Position numbers and translations under genes: made by a program
Shown: one piece after another, positions 63,801 through 64,000 of the stretch
How positions within the stretch are numbered: position 1 is the stretch's first letter
Layout of the letters: every line of letters begins with the position of its first letter
From: Eubacteriaceae bacterium
Lineage (GTDB): Bacteria > Bacillota > Clostridia > Eubacteriales > Anaerofustaceae
Reading direction: 5' to 3'
NCBI GenBank assembly: GCA_009782875.1
Contig: WRIE01000007.1
Location: forward strand, 1 to 64,000
DNA: 64,000 bases
Notes under the pieces: generated by a model
Seen by the model: the letters and a program-made list of their open reading frames with translations, nothing else
Databases searched by the model: none
What the model was told of the DNA's origin: nothing

Positions 63801-64000
63801 TGTCTTGGCTTCTGGCGAGAATGTCAACATCCTCGTTTTTGACACTGAAGTATACTCCAACACTGGCGGCCAGTCATCCAAAGCGACACCGACAGCGGCT
63901 GTAGCCAAATTTGCGGCTCAAGGCAAAAAGACCAAAAAGAAAGACCTAGGCATGATGGCAGCCGCTTATGGCTATGTCTATGTGGCGCAGGTGTCCATGG
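60859..64000 (+). CDS. nifJ: Pyruvate:ferredoxin (flavodoxin) oxidoreductase, cut by window end
   Basis: The first 1047 codons of the large homodimeric PFOR (usual length about 1170), which turns pyruvate and CoA into acetyl-CoA, CO2 and reduced ferredoxin, the central step of clostridial fermentation. Domain I: YPITPSSNMAEAVDEW. The CoA/intermediate domains run to about 670. Two 4Fe-4S motifs follow, CTQCNFCSMACP and CTGCEVCVEICP, then the thiamine domain with CEGCGETPYAKL, GDGWAYDIGYGG and NTGGQSSKATP. TTG 60859 is the start because AAGGAGG lies eight bases upstream; ATG 60871 would be too far. The frame is open to the last base. Confidence 0.97.
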   Translation, partial: MPKKMKTMDGNTAAAYVSYAFTEVAAIYPITPSSNMAEAVDEWSAQGKENVFGQKVEVVEMQSEAGAAGAVHGSLSAGSLTTTYTASQGLLLMIPNMYKIAGEILPAVFHVSARAVAGHALSIFGDHSDVMATRQTGFIMLASNSVQEAMDLGSVAHLSAIKSSMPVLHFFDGFRTSHETQNINVIEYEDLARLIDKDALASFKARAMNPENPFTKGTAQNPDIFFQAKEASNKFYDAIPDIVVEYMSKISELTGREYKPFQYYGDPGAENIIVAMGSVCETIEETIDYLAEKGEKTGLVKVRLYRPFNEKMFLDSMPKTVKKIAVLDRTKEPGAPGEPLYLDVRNTLYSQPNHAIVVGGRYGLGSKDTKPNQIIAVFENLKLDTPKNGFTIGIVDDVTMLSLEVGEKIDTTPEGTKSCMFWGLGSDGTVSANKSAIKIIGDNTGMFAQAYFDYDSKKSGGLTSSHLRFGNSPIRSPYLIDAADIVSCSMQSYVYQYDMVSNLKDGGIFLLNTHWNQQELETNLPSDYKRIIAEKNIQFYTIDATKIAEEVGLGRRTNMIMESAFFKLSDVIPYDIAEANLKEEVVYNYGKKGDDIVQMNYKGIDQAIASLVEIEVPADWKLARDSIKTDTDVPEFIEQVLRPMTRKLGDSLPVSTFAGIEDGRFPAGTSAYEKRNIAINVPTWIAENCTQCNFCSMACPHAAIRPILLDEDDKKDAPEGFNSIKAVGKDLASYSFRMQVSPMDCTGCEVCVEICPSKKNSLKMEPVANVEGEKANWDYSVNIGEKKVDTNRFTVKGSQFFPPLLEFSGACEGCGETPYAKLVTQLFGERMYIANATGCTSIWGASAPSTPYTKNSDGKGPAWANSLFEDNAEYGYGIYLSVKKQRDLLAMKTRELAEIVEDSGVAAAANKWLELMEDPQGSADAGEELVKALEAFDAKGGLQEELKGYILHSKSHMAKKSVWIFGGDGWAYDIGYGGLDHVLASGENVNILVFDTEVYSNTGGQSSKATPTAAVAKFAAQGKKTKKKDLGMMAAAYGYVYVAQVSM

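Overview
This window looks like chromosome of an anaerobic, moderate-GC Gram-positive bacterium, most likely class Clostridia. The support is the gene content: indolepyruvate:ferredoxin oxidoreductase, pyruvate:ferredoxin oxidoreductase, a ferredoxin-fused aldo/keto reductase, scpA-scpB, trmK-nif3, a YebC regulator, strong AGGAGG ribosome sites, frequent TTG/GTG starts and simple intrinsic terminators. No species can be named from the sequence alone.

Layout. 1-14.6 kb is mostly housekeeping: a 63-residue basic protein, serA with an HI0933-family flavoprotein, a VOC protein, a SpoIIQ-like LytM protein, yebC, iorAB, a diverged PlsY-like protein translationally coupled to rarA, a FecCD/ATPase importer, and gpsA. 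14.6-25.3 kb carries a decayed transposon, a TetR regulator, two peptidases in an operon, a poly-serine protein, glutaredoxin, GNAT and PlsC-like genes, and tRNA-Val. 25.3-47 kb is an accessory region rich in insertion sequences. It holds an IS3 element, an IS4-superfamily (IS701-like) element with intact ends, an IS1595-type transposase split by an IS66 remnant, and an IS30-type remnant containing an IS1634-type element. Among them sit diaminopropionate ammonia-lyase, two cell-surface lipoproteins, a broken XRE regulator, a flavoprotein and tRNA-Ala. 47-64 kb returns to core genes: scpAB, an M50 peptidase, lysA, rluB, a zinc-ribbon protein beside a membrane-anchored kinase-like receptor, an aldo/keto reductase, tRNA-Asn, trmK, nif3, rnpB and the first 3.1 kb of nifJ.

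The best candidate for an undescribed system is the three-gene cassette at 28175-31609. It encodes an unrecognised 220-residue protein, a 624-residue protein that I read as PIN-like domain + divergent kinase fold + ricin-type beta-trefoil, and a stand-alone VWA protein with a complete MIDAS. This recalls the TerY-type VWA/kinase/phosphatase modules, but no PP2C phosphatase is present. A second signalling pair (53272-56993) combines a zinc-ribbon protein with a transmembrane kinase-like protein whose catalytic-loop Asp is Glu.

Functional links inferred from position: iorB/iorA, the FecCD permease/ATPase, the two peptidases, M50-scpA-scpB, trmK-nif3 and PlsY-like/rarA overlap by one to fourteen bases and are probably co-translated. 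All functions are assigned from motifs read by eye; no database search was run.
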